Shown piece after piece: positions 46,291 through 57,149 of a stretch of DNA of 64,000 nucleotides; the first letter of the stretch is position 1, and each line of letters begins with the position of its first letter. The notes beneath the pieces are model-generated. The model ran no database searches, was not told the origin of the DNA, and worked only from the letters and a program-made list of their open reading frames with translations. Source of the DNA: Leptodactylus fallax (Eukaryota; Chordata; Amphibia; Anura; Leptodactylidae); the NCBI GenBank assembly GCA_947044405.1, contig CAMRHE010000166.1:496001-560000 (forward strand), given 5' to 3'. The translations under genes were made by a program, and so were the position numbers.

Positions 46291-47761
46291 TGCTCTGACA
46301 TGCAGTGGTGAACCTAGCCTCTTTGCTGCCTGAGGCGGACTATCGAAAGATGCCCCCTCGCCCCCCCAAAAAAATATAAAATTGCGTTTACATACTGTTA
46401 GCGTCACACGCTGTTATTGTTGTACAATAAACATACACAAACTTATGAAACAGTTTTTAAGAATTCTTCTTCCTGTATTACTTCAGTATCAGAAATCAAC
46501 AACACGGCATTAACAATGAAAGTAACTTCACACATCTTCTGCTTGGTGGATGGACAAGCCCACGTGGCTCCCATTGTCTATAATAGGAGCGCCGCAGATA
46601 GCTGAGTACTGTTCTTCAGGTATCTTTGGCACTCCCATCGAAGTGAATGAGAGCCACGCGGGTTCGTCCATCCACCAAGTGACACACCTATATGGCTGCA
46701 GCCAGGCTGGATTCCCACCCAGTGGGGGAAAAAAACCCAATTCTCAGGCTCAGTGGGGGTCTCAGCAGACAGACCCCCATCAATCAGGTATTTATCCTCT
46801 ATCATTTAGGTGAATACAGGGCAGTAACATTTTGTGACTTACAGGTGATGTCTCTGCCTAATCGGTTTCCCTTCTCTTCCCTTTGGACCGTCATGACCAC
46901 TTCTTCCAGCCGTGACTTATCTCTGTAAAGTTTGCAACACAGACATCTTTGGCTCCTCACTTTTCCAGGCATCCAACCCACATTGTCCTCACCTGCACAC
47001 CCATCCTGCTGCTACCCCCAATTATAAAATATATGATATAACCCCCCATAATGAATAATACTCCCAAGTGCATCTTTATATTAATAATGTCCGTGTGTAC
47101 CCTGTATAAATAGTGCCCCTTATTAATAATGCCCCAGGTGTTAACTAATTAAAAGGTTTTCCAGGTCATTAATAAACTAATCAGTGGGGCTCAAAAACCC
47201 AGGACCCCCACTGATCACCTGTTTGAATGAACTGTGGTACCCGTGTAAGCGCCGTGACCGCTTCTCTGTTTACATAGTGTCATTCATCTCATAGCGGCCA
47301 TGTAATGTAACTACAGCCTCGTCCTATACACGTCTATGTGACAAGGCTGGAATTACATCACACGGTCACTATAAATAGATAGCGTGTGATATAAACAGGC
47401 GCCATAGCCCCTTCATACAGCTGATCAGAAGAGGTGTGTACTGATCTCTTATTGATAACCTGTCCTAAGGATAGAACATCAATAAAAATGAGCTGGAAAG
47501 ACCCTTTAATAAAGCCCGAGTGCCACCTTAAAGGGGTTGTCCAGGATAACCACTTTTTTAATATGAGGCTGGGGAAGGTGCTCCGGTGCCTACCAGCGCA
47601 TTTCAGTCCTGCTGCTCTGGTGTTTTCTTCCCCTCAGCGGTTATGTGTGGTGGGGACTTCCGCCAGAAGAGAACACCAGAGCAGCAGAACCAGACTGCGG
47701 TGGGAGACATCGGAGCACAAGGGACAGGTGAGTAGGTGTTTTTTTTTATACAGTATTACAT

Positions 47762-48400
47762 GGTATTATGGCCCGCAGAGGCCCCTGCATACGGTATTAT
47801 GCCCCGCAGCGGCCCCTGCACATGATATTATGCCCTGCAGCAACCCCTGAACATGGTATTATGCCCTGCAGCGACCCCTGCACATGGTACTATGCCCTGC
47901 AGCGGCCCCTGCACACGGTATTATGCCCTGCAGTGGCCCCTGCACACGGTATTATGCCCTTTAACGGCCCCTGCACATGGTATTATGCCCAGCAGCGGCC
48001 CCTGCACACGGTATTATGCTCCATAGTGGCCCCTGCACACGGTATTATGCCCCGCAGCGGCCCCTGCACACGGTATTATGCCCCGCAGCGGCGCCTGCAC
48101 ACGGTATTATGCTCCATAGTGGCCCCTGCACACAGTATTCTGCTCCATAGTGGCCCCTGCACACAGTATTATGCTCCATAGTGGCCCCTGCACACGGTAT
48201 TATGCCTCATAGTGGTCCCTGCACTCGGCATTATGCTCCATAGTGGCCCCTGCACTCGGTATTATGCTCTATAGTGGTCCCTGCACACGGTATTATGTCC
48301 CATAGTGGCCCCTGCACTCGGTATTATACTCCATAGTGGCCCTTGCACACGTAATTATTCCCCATAGTGGCCCCTGCACACAGTATTCTGCTCCATTGTA
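47762..48400. repeat. Minisatellite B
   Basis: About 21 units of 30-31 bp with consensus GTATTATGCCCCGCAGCGGC plus CCCTGCACACG. A later sub-block has CATAGTGG in place of CAGCGG, so units evolved in local groups. The short element at 18564 has just two such units in the equivalent place. Confidence 0.85.
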
Positions 48401-48415
48401 ACTCACCCATGAACT

Positions 48416-48601
48416 ATTATTATACTCTGGGGTCTAAAAGACCCCAGAGTATAATGATCGGAGACCAAGGTGGTGACAAACATAAAAACCAGTGTTACTT
48501 ACCTGGGCTCCGGTGCGCTCCCTGGTTTTTATGTTTATCACCTCCCCTGGGTCTCTGATTATTATACTCTGGGGTCTGAAAAAACCCCGGAGTATAATAA
48601 T
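48416..48601. repeat. Pair of ACTCTGGGGTCT palindromes
   Basis: Two near-perfect palindromes, 48416-48458 and 48559-48601, of the form TATACTCTGGGGTCT, short loop, AGACCCCAGAGTATA. They flank about 100 bp of non-palindromic sequence. The second has one change (CCCCGGAG). Confidence 0.8.
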
Positions 48602-49789
48602 AGTAGTATTTGGCCTCACTTATCTATCCCCGCTGCTGCTCACAGCCACTTCTGATTCCCCCTTCTGCATCTGATAGCAGAAGGGGAAGCGGGGGCGGCC
48701 ACAGCAGGTGCGGGGATCGATAAGTAAATAGGCCGTTACCTGCTGGGGATACTCCAGTAGGTAACGGCCTATTTATATATATAAAAAGTTATTGTCACCT
48801 TCCTGCAATCCCATGATGGAGCCACCGCCGCCTCCTCTTCTTGTCTGCGACGTCTGCGTCTCAGTCATTGTATCGCCACCTGCGCTGACATGCAGAGGTC
48901 TCGTAAACCAGCCCAGGACAGGTACCGCGCAGCTCTGTTTTTTTTTTAAAGTGGCCTGTCCTGGGCTGGTTTACATTAAATAAATGGTAAAAATGCCGCC
49001 CCCCAGAGACAGTGACGCCTCACTTCGCCTCATTAGCGGTGCGCTCCTGCTGACATGCACTGTGAGCTGTGAGGTTTTATATAGACAGGTGTGTGCCTTT
49101 CCTAATCAAGTCCAATCAGTTTAATTAAACACAGCTGGATTCCAATGAAGGAGTAGAACCATCTCAAGGAGGATCAGAAGGAAATGGACAGCATGTGAGT
49201 TAAATATGAGTGTCACAGCAAAGGGTCTGGATACTTATGACCATGTGATATTTCAGTTTTTCTTTTTTAAGAAATTTGCAAATATATCTACATTTCTGTT
49301 TTTTTCTGTCAAGATGGGGTGCTGAGTGTACATTAATGAGAAATAAAATGAACTTTTTTGCTTTTAGCAAATGGCTGCAATGAAACAAAGAGTGAAAAAT
49401 TTAAAGGGGACTGGATACTTTCCGTACCCACTGTACTTGAATAGGAGCAGAGCTGATTGAGGAGGTATACTTGACATACAGCTTCCAATGGACATGTGAT
49501 CAGAGGCATATGGATGTCGGACCCTCACCAATCTGATACTGTTGACCTATGTTGCAGATACAGATAGGTTTTTAATCTGATAACGCACTGCACCATGATA
49601 ACTCACAACAAAAGCCACTGAAAGCAATGGGAAAAGTTGGGTTAAAGTGATTAACAACTGTTTACTCAATTAGGCCGAAATTTATGTTAAACCTGGCTAC
49701 ATGTGTAGGTCATCAGTATCCAGCTTTGCTAGGTCCTGGGCAACTCCTTTAACCAAACTGAAGAACAGTTAAGGGTAGATAGATATATA

Positions 49790-51379
49790 CAGTGGGGAAA
49801 AAAGTATTTAGTCAGCCACCAATTGTGCAAATTCTCCCACTTAAAAAGATGAGAGAGGCCTGTAATTGTCATCATAGGTAAGCCTCAACTATGAGAGACA
49901 AAATGAGAAAACAAATGCAGAAAATCACATTGTCTGATTTTTTTAAGAATTTATTTGCAAATTATGGTGGAAAATAAGTATTTGGTCACCTACAAACAAG
50001 CAAAATTTCTGGCTCTCACAGACCTGTAACTTCTTGTTTAAGAGGCTCCTCTGTCCTCCACTCATTACCTGAAGTAATGGCACCTGTTTGAAATTGTTAT
50101 CAGTATAAAAGACACCTGTCCACAACCTCAAACAGTCACACTCCAAACTCCACTATGGTGAAGACCAAAGAGCTGTGGAAGGACACCAGAAACAAAATTG
50201 TAGACCTACACCAGGCTGGGAAGACTGAATCTGCAATAGGCAAACAGCTTGGTGTGAAGAAATCAACTGTGGGAGCAATAATTAGAAAATAGAAGACATA
50301 CAAGACCACTGATAATCTCCCTCGATCAGGGGCTCCACGCAAGATCTCACCCCGTGGGGTCAAAATAATCATAAGAACGGTGAGCAAAAATCCCAGAACC
50401 ACACGGGGGGACCTAGTGAATGACCTGCTGAAAGCTGGGACTAACGTAACAAAGGCTACCGTCAGTAACACACTACGCCGCCTGGGACTCAGATCCTGCA
50501 GTGCCAGATGTGTCTCCCTGCTTAAGCCAGTACATATCCAGGCCCGTCTGAAGTTTGCTAGAGAGCATTCAGAGTATTGGGAGAATGTCATATGGTCAGA
50601 TGAAACCAAAGTAGAACTGTTTGGTAGAAACACAACTCGTCGTGTTTGGAGGAGAGGGAATGCTGAGTTGCATCCAAAGAACACCATACCTACTGTGAAG
50701 CATGGGGATGTCAACATCATGCTGTTTCTCTGCAAAGGGACCAGAACAACTGATCCCCGTGTACTGTACATGAAAGAATGAATGGGGCCATGTATCGTGA
50801 GATTTTGAGTGCAAACCTCCTTCCATTAGCAAGGGCATTGGAGATGAAATGTGGCTGGGTCTTTCAGCATGACAATGATCCCAAGAACACCGCCAGGGCA
50901 ACGAAGGAGTGGCTTCATAAGAAGCATTTCAAGGTCCTGGAGTGGCCTAGCCAGTCTCCAGATCTCAACCCCATAGAAAATCTTTGGAGGGAGTTGAAAG
51001 TCCGTGTTGCCCAGCGACAGCCCCAAAACATCACTGCTCTAGAGGAGATCTGCATGGAGGAATGGGCCAACATACCAGCAACAGTGTGTGCCAACCTTGT
51101 GAAGACTTACAGAAAACGTTTGACCTCTGTCATTGCCAACAAAGGATATATAACAATGTATTGAGATGAACTTTTGTTATTGACCAAATACTTATTTTCC
51201 ACCATAATTTGCAAATAAATTCTTTAAAAACCAGACAATGTGATTTTCTGGATTTGTTTTCTCATTTTGTCTCTCATAGTTGAGGTCTACCTATGATGAC
51301 AATTACAGGCCGGCCTCATCTTTTTAAGTGGGAGAACTTGCACAATTGGAGGCTGACTAAATACTTTTTTTCCCCACTG
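49790..51379 (+). mobile_element. Tc1 transposon (DD34E), sister of 32912-34514
   Basis: Ends CAGTGGGGAAAAAAGTATTT and the mirrored form, TA on both sides (49788-49789, 51380-51381). High similarity to the copy at 32912 along its whole length. Confidence 0.9.
50155..51164 (+). pseudogene. Tc1 transposase with several lesions
   Basis: Starts [16 protein letters not shown] at 50155. A TAG near 50288-50292 replaces the Trp codon of the sister copy (ISKWK). Four codons are missing before [13 protein letters not shown], a short deletion removes part of the MLWGCFS segment near 50722, and the frame shifts before 50778. First D, second D ([11 protein letters not shown], with H changed to N) and E (NPIENLW) are present. 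Confidence 0.88.
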
Positions 51380-51381
51380 TA

Positions 51382-52170
51382 TATGCACATAACAGCAAGT
51401 CAAGGCCATGGATGATATTCTGTCCCAAATGGAAAACATTGAGGTATAATTTTTGTGATCACACAGGCATTTTCCTGTGTGTAGCCAAACGTCACCATGT
51501 AGCACTCACCTGAAAGTCTGACCAACCTTTACATTATGTAAGAAATAGCACTGTAAGTATAGCAAATAGTTAAAGGAAAAAAAAACCTAACAAATATGAC
51601 CACCTTATATCTGGAATGAACAGCAGGTCCTTCTTCTGTTTCATTCTTAGTTACTACTACTTCGGGCAATTGTACACTGCCTTGCATGTGAACCTGGTTT
51701 TGGTTATTGCCTAGTCTTTGCCAAGTTGTTTAGGGTGGAGTTGCGAATTGTTGAGCTTATTTATCTTTATATCTTATTACCTTTTAGTTGTTGGGTATAT
51801 TGTTTACTAGTGTATCTTCTGTTTATTCTGGAAACTTTAGATCCGCAGACTTTAGTTTGTTTCTGCTGGTTTAATTGGCTGCTGTGCTGCTGTTTGATAT
51901 TGCTGGGTTAAATTAAGATTCGCTTGCTTCATTTGTCATGTTATCTTCTATCTACCTATACGTCATACATCTGCATTCTACTCTATTTCTGGATCATCAG
52001 CAGGTTGTGCAGGTTATGAAAATACAGAAAACTCTTGGAATGAGAAGGTGTGTCCAAACTTTTGGTCTGTACTGTATATACTAAATAGCCATAACGGATT
52101 GGCTGGGAAGAGAAACAGAGAATGCCCCCGTATTCACCCTCTGTACACCCCCATATATTAACCCTCTCCC
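51382..52170. other. No gene; Tc1-type end fragment at 52040-52076
   Basis: The text GAGAAGGTGTGTCCAAACTT ending TCTGTACTG then TA is the right terminus of another Tc1/mariner family; its left end is absent. The rest shows no recognisable feature. Confidence 0.55.
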
Positions 52171-52594
52171 CAGGGCCGGCGTTAGGGGGGAGCAAACTGG
52201 GCAACTGCCCAGGGCCCCGTCCCCAAAGGGGCCCCCGGGATCCGGAGCCTGATGACTCCGGATCCCGGAGTCAGGCCCAGCCATACCAATAACAGAAAGG
52301 GATCCAGAGTCATGTGCCGCAGGGTCCCTTTCCGAGGTGAGTAAAAATAACAAACATTTTTACTCACCTGTCCTTGCGTCCGACGTCATCTTCTGGCGTT
52401 ACGGACATCACCGCTGAGGCCAGGCCTCACCCTTAGAGATCAGGTGGGGCGCGCTGACAGGTCGCCGGTGGGGATAGCGGAGCAGCGCGAGGAGGCCCAG
52501 CAGAGGTAAGGCAAGGTGAGTATAACTGTTTGTTATTTTCCCTTACCTTCCCCGGGACTTCGATAATTATACTCTGGGGTCTGAAGAGACCCCA
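52171..52594 (+). mobile_element. Non-autonomous hAT-like element, truncated
   Basis: Begins CAGGGCCGGCGTTAGG and runs through the same GC-rich text as 42873-43341 in the opposite orientation. It stops within an ACTCTGGGGTCT palindrome (52563-52594), where the next element starts. No ORF. Confidence 0.6.
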
Positions 52595-53826
52595 GAGCAG
52601 GGTCGGACTGGCCCAACGGGGAACCGGTGAATCCACCGGTGGGCCCCGAGCCCCGACTATTAGTCCTCATGTCATGGGGGCCCGATCGGGATCCTGACCA
52701 TCCCGATCGGGCCCCTGACCAGTGGCGTTATGATCGCGGTCGCAGGGGGCGCGACCGTGACCGGACCCGGCAGGGTATGGGGCCCGCGGCCAGCTGGAGA
52801 TGGCTGGGGTCGCGGACCACTATGATAGCGGTCGGGGAAAGCCTGGTTCCCCGACCACTATACATACTGTTATTGGAAAGGGGCCCTGGCATATTGCAGG
52901 CCCCTTTTCAATAGATGGCAGGGCAGGGCACCCAGGGCAGGTGACTGAAAATAATAAATAGATATTCTCACCTCTCCTGGGCACAGCGTTCTCTCCTGCG
53001 CTCTTCTGTCATGTGACTGAGGCCTGTGATTAGGCCCCGGCGGTCACATGGGGCGCGACCGCGTAATGACGTCAGTGCGCCCCCACATGACCGCTGAGGC
53101 CCAATCACAGGCCTCAGCAGCGTCGTCGGAAAAGGGCCTGAAGACGCTGAAGACGACAGGATGGAGCGAGGATGCCAAGGAAAGGTAAGGCAAGGTGAGT
53201 ATGAGAGTTTGTTATTTTTAATCACTTCCCCTGGGCCTCCGATTATTATACTCTGGGGTCTGAGGAGACCCCAGAATATAATAGCACTGAAGCGGAGGGG
53301 GCTATTGGGCGCATATAATACTGGGTGGGGGCCACTGTGGAAATACTGGGTGGGGGCCACTATGGAGCTTATAATACTGGGTGGGGGCCACTGTGGAGCT
53401 TATAATACTAGGAGGGGGCCACTATGGAGCTTATAATACTGGGTGGGGGCCACTTTGGAGCATATAATACTGGGTGGGGGCCACTGTGGAGCTTATAATA
53501 CAGGGTGGGGGCCACTGTGGAGCTTATAATACTGGGTGGGGGCCACTGTGGAGCTTATAATACTGGGTGGGGGCCACTGTGGAGCTTATAATACTGGGTG
53601 GGGGCCACTGTGGAGCTTATAATACTGGGTGGGGGCCACTGTGGAGCTTATAATACAGGGTGGGGGCCACTGTGGAGCTTATACTCCATACAGTGGCTCC
53701 TTCATTTTTTTTCATGTTATTACCTTTAGCCGCCCTGTCTCGGTACCGCTGATCTGCAGGGGTTCTGATGGTGGGCCCCTAGAAACAATTCCACTGGTGG
53801 GCCCTAGACATCCCAGTCCGACACTG
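52595..53826 (+). mobile_element. Non-autonomous hAT-like element with minisatellite C
   Basis: Inverted ends CAGGGTCGGACTGG and CCAGTCCGACACTG. Inside: GC-rich sequence, the ACTCTGGGGTCT palindrome (53246-53284) and minisatellite C. No 8-bp duplication is visible; the left neighbour is the truncated element above and the right neighbour a PLE pLTR. No transposase. Confidence 0.65.
53290..53690. repeat. Minisatellite C
   Basis: About 12 units of 31 bp, GGAGCTTATAATACTGGGTG plus GGGGCCACTGT, very uniform. Its complement, AGTGGCCCC and AGTATTATA, matches the core of minisatellites A and B. Confidence 0.85.
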
Positions 53827-54158
53827 TATAGGTAGATAGTATAGCAACATAACCTATTAGCCCAGATCATACTTATAAAACGTAAATCCCAGCATTATAG
53901 TAGGGGATAGCCTTTAGGCAGTTTCATTGTTCGTTAATTGGAAAACCTGGGTTCCAGATATTGAACATAAGTCACAGGACAAAGGCAGTTGTTAAAAAGT
54001 AACATTGAGACCTAGGTTCCAGATATTAAACATAGGTCACAGCATAAAAATTAAAAAAAATTATATATAATTTTTTATACCATAGTGGGAAAACCAAATA
54101 TGCGATCTACATAATATTTGTCCCATTGGTACATAGTGCTGTACCAGCCATTTAATCA

Positions 54159-54710
54159 TTAAACAAAACACCCAAAACATATATTCTTATTGAGGCCTAG
54201 AGGTTGGATAGATTTAAAGGTATGTATCCATTTACATTCCTTCTGAAGTATCAATCGATTCCAATCTCCACTTCTTAAAGGAGGCTGTACCGTCTGTATA
54301 CCACAAAATTTAAAACAAGTGGGATCACTCCCGTGTTTCTCAATTGCATGTCTCGCTAAAGGGGTATCACGTCGGTTATGTATGTCATTATAGTGATCCC
54401 TCATACGTCTCCTGAACTCACGTTTTGTTTTTCCCACATAATCAAGGGGACAGTTACATTGTGCAACATATATCACCCTTTTAGTTTTGCAGTTAATAAA
54501 TTATTTCAATGAGAAGACAGCCCCTGTGGCAGAACATGTGATAGCTTTAGTTCTACTCATTTGATCACATGCTATACATGTACCACATCGAAAATTGCCT
54601 ATGGGTTTTCGGTCCAGCCACATGGGTTCCACCGTTTTATCAACAAAATGGCTACTCACTAGTCGGTTTTTGCATGCCGCTATGATAATCGCTATCGATA
54701 TATTCACCAT
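54159..54710 (-). pseudogene. PLE RT tail and GIY-YIG endonuclease
   Basis: One frame with a single internal TAA at 54501-54503. Upstream of it are the RT-nuclease linker residues GNFRCGTCIACDQM. Downstream is the nuclease: VIYVAQCNCPLDYVGKTKREFRRRMRDH, then HGSDPTCFKF and the conserved E in LILQKECKWIHTF. The RT palm is not present; the frame ends at about the point where pLTR text starts. The nuclease itself is uninterrupted. Confidence 0.88.
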
Positions 54711-55034
54711 TCCACGCTCCTATGTTTACATTCGGTGTCTTGCTAATACACAAAGGGGACGCACTATAGATCCCCATAACTATTTGAAACCACACCCGTG
54801 TCTTCCTCCATGGGTCCGGCCTATCTTTGATATTCATGAGGGGCGTTGCTTTGTGTCTCCGCCCTTTCTATTTTCTGATTGGCCGGTGGAAGGGATCACT
54901 TGACATTGGGTGTGGTTCATTGCCTTTAAAAGACTGAACACTGTGTGTGCACTCCATTACTATGTTTCTGAACCACTATCAGAGCACAACTTTATTATTT
55001 TTTGGTCTTGTTTTGTTTACTTTAGGCTTTATTT

Positions 55035-55072
55035 GTTCCCTGATGAACCAATATGGGGAAACGCGTTGGAAC
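55035..55072 (+). ncRNA. Hammerhead ribozyme motif, second PLE
   Basis: Stem I GTTCC (55035-55039) pairs perfectly with GGAAC (55068-55072). Core CTGATGA 55040-55046, extra A 55047, short stem II around CC...GG, GAAA 55058-55061, CGCGT, predicted cleavage after T55067. The core is complete. Stem II is only 2-3 bp, so activity may be low. The extra A and palindromic ACGCGT stem III match the motif at 13695. Confidence 0.65.
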
Positions 55073-55450
55073 TTCTGCCTATTAATACATGGGCTTTAAA
55101 ACCGCTTTGAAAACGCCATCTTATGCCCAATATCCTATGGGCTTTAAAACTGCTTAAAACGCCATCTTTTTATTAACTACCTCTGTGCTGTGATCTATGT
55201 TTAATATCTGGAACCTTGGTCTCAATGTTACTTTTTAACAACTGCCTTTGTGTTGTGACTTATGTTTAATATCTGGGACCCAGGTTTTCCAATCAATGAG
55301 CAATAAGACTGCCTAAAGGCTATCCCCTACTATAACGCTGGGATTTATGTTTTATAAGTATGGTTTGGGCTAATAGGTTATGTTGCTATACTATCTACCT
55401 ATAGCTCTTTAAACGATATCCTCTATCTAATGCGTTAGTGCTGGGATTTA

Positions 55451-55889
55451 TGCGTAAATGATTCACTTCGTTTAAATATTATCCAAAAGAAAGGGAAAAG
55501 AGAAAAAAAGATAAAGGATTTTTTTTTTTTTTGCTATGAGAGTGGTGTCTGTAATTATTCAGATACCCCTCTTTAATCACAGCTGAATATCGTGCTCATT
55601 GAAACGTTTCCAAATTGCTCCCAATTCACACACAGCACTGTAGATGGTGGTATCGTGTTTTTTTTTTTCTTCTTTAAAGCGGTGAATAATTAGATAAGCC
55701 TGCCTTATATACAAATAACAACAAAGACTTTTTAATTCACTTTAGGGTGTGTGTTCAGTTAAATTTTATTTTTTATATTATTAAAAGTTATGTTTTATTT
55801 ATAAAATGTTATGAAAAGAGACCCTCTTAAACTTTCTAGCTGCAATATATGAAATTGAGTCTCATTTATATCTTATAGATTTTTGTATA
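55451..55889. other. No feature recognised
   Basis: AT-rich sequence with T and A runs near 55520 and 55660. It may include the outer end of the pLTR; no boundary seen. Confidence 0.4.
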
Positions 55890-56517
55890 CAGTTTTTTCC
55901 CGTGTACATAAAAGAATTAATGGGGCCATGTATCGTGAGATTATGAGTGCAAACCTCCTTCCATCAGCAAGGGCATTGAAGATGAAATGTGGCTGGGTCT
56001 TTCAGCATGACAATGATCCCAAGCACACCGCCAGGGCAACGAAGGAGTGGCTTCGTAAGAAGCATTTCAAGGTCCTGGAGTGGCCTAGCCAGTCTCCAGA
56101 TCTCAACCCCATAGAAAACCTTTGGAGGGAGTTGAAAGTCCTTGTTGCCCAGCGACAGCCCCAAAACATCACTGCTCTAGAGGAGATCTGCATGGAGGAA
56201 TGGGCCAACATACCAGCAACAGTGTGTGCCAACCTTGTGAAGACTTACAGAAAACGTTTGACCTCTGTCATTGCCAAGAAAGGATATATAACAATGTATT
56301 CAGATGAACTTTTGTCATTGACCAAATACTTATTTTCCACCATAATTTGCAAATAAATTCTTTAAAAATCAGACAATTTGACTTTCTGGATTTGTTTTCT
56401 CATTTTGTCTCTCATAGCTGAGGTCTACCTATGATGACAATTACAGGCCGGCCTCATCTTTTTAAGTGGGAGAACTTGCACAATTGGTGGCTGACTAAAT
56501 ACTTTTTTTCCCCACTG
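55890..56517 (+). mobile_element. Tc1 fragment, same subfamily as 32912 and 49790
   Basis: The right half of the element (transposase from [10 protein letters not shown] in NPIENLW, right terminal repeat ending CCCCACTG with TA) joins abruptly at about 55903 to unrelated sequence. A CAGTTTTTTCCC at 55890 could be a damaged left end, making this an internal deletion. The stop codon is lost (TCA in place of TGA), extending the frame to 56356. Confidence 0.8.
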
Positions 56518-56598
56518 TATATGGAACCAGATATGTCAGTAGGTATGTCATTACACATAATCAGGAAAGGGAATGATCAGAAAGAAATATCATGATAC

Positions 56599-57060
56599 CA
56601 GGGGCGCACCGCTAATGAGGCGAAGTGAGGCGGCCGCCTCAGGCGGCGCTATCTTGTCAGTTTCGGGGGCGGCATTTTGATTGACCTAAATCAGCCCAAG
56701 ACAGGCCGCTTTAAAAAACATGGTGAGCGGGACCTGTCCTGGGCTGGTTTAGCGTTTTAGGCAGGGGAGGAGAGTGGTAGCTCGGAGCGGCCGTGCTGAG
56801 ACAGCGCTGCTTCAACACTCACCTATTGGCAGCAGCGCTGCTCCAGCGGCCCACCCTCAAGCGTTCACTTAGCCTGCTCCTTGCCCTCCGCCCCCGTTCA
56901 CTTATCCTGCTCCTTGCCCTCCGCCTCCGCCCGCACCCACGCTTGGCTGCGTGCATCACGTGACGTGACCTGACGTGATAGGACACACAGTGGCTACTGC
57001 GCGGTCTCCTAAGGTGTCCCTGCTCTCAAAAGCGCTACTGAGGTAAGTGTTTCATATTAG
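56599..57060 (+). mobile_element. hAT-like element end
   Basis: Starts CAGGGGCGCACCGCTAATGA, matching the right end of the element at 46303-49049 in reverse. GC-rich interior shares AGCCCAGGACAGG-type text with 48910-48970. The other end is not located. Confidence 0.6.
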
Positions 57061-57149
57061 ATAAATATTGCTTTTCTAAGTATTTATCCCCTATCCATAG
57101 GATAGGGGATAAATACCAGATTGATGATGATGGATTGGGTCATGCGGGG

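Larger units (their letters stand above)
46303..49049. mobile_element. Non-autonomous hAT-like element, 2.7 kb
   Basis: Flanked by identical 8-bp CTGACATG (46295-46302 and 49050-49057), the duplication length of hAT transposons. Ends CAGTGGTGAACC and GGTGCGCTCCTG are imperfect inverted repeats. No transposase is present. Inside lie dispersed frog repeats, minisatellite B, two ACTCTGGGGTCT palindromes and a GTTACCTGCTG palindrome (about 48730-48770). A related right end is at 56599. Confidence 0.8.
45064..49433 (-). mobile_element. Tc1 transposon split by a hAT-like insertion
   Basis: Ends CAGTGAGTATGGAAAGTATT and the mirrored ATACTTTCCGTACCCACTG, flanked by TA (45062-45063, 49434-49435). Removing the insertion 46303-49049 and one 8-bp duplication leaves a Tc1 of about 1.6 kb. 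Coding strand is minus. Confidence 0.9.
53827..55450 (-). mobile_element. Second Penelope-like element, 5' truncated
   Basis: Minus-strand coding tail (54159-54710) lies between inverted pLTR pieces: 53827-54045 is the reverse complement of about 55190-55400 with some divergence. Relative to the ORF, the upstream pLTR is inverted, the same geometry as the element at 254-14024. Family differs: neither pLTR nor protein matches the first PLE closely. A hammerhead motif lies at 55035-55072. Confidence 0.75.

Noticed and set aside
47762..48400. Possible CRISPR-like array
   Set aside because: Units are directly adjacent without unique spacers, and the genome is a vertebrate; it is a minisatellite.
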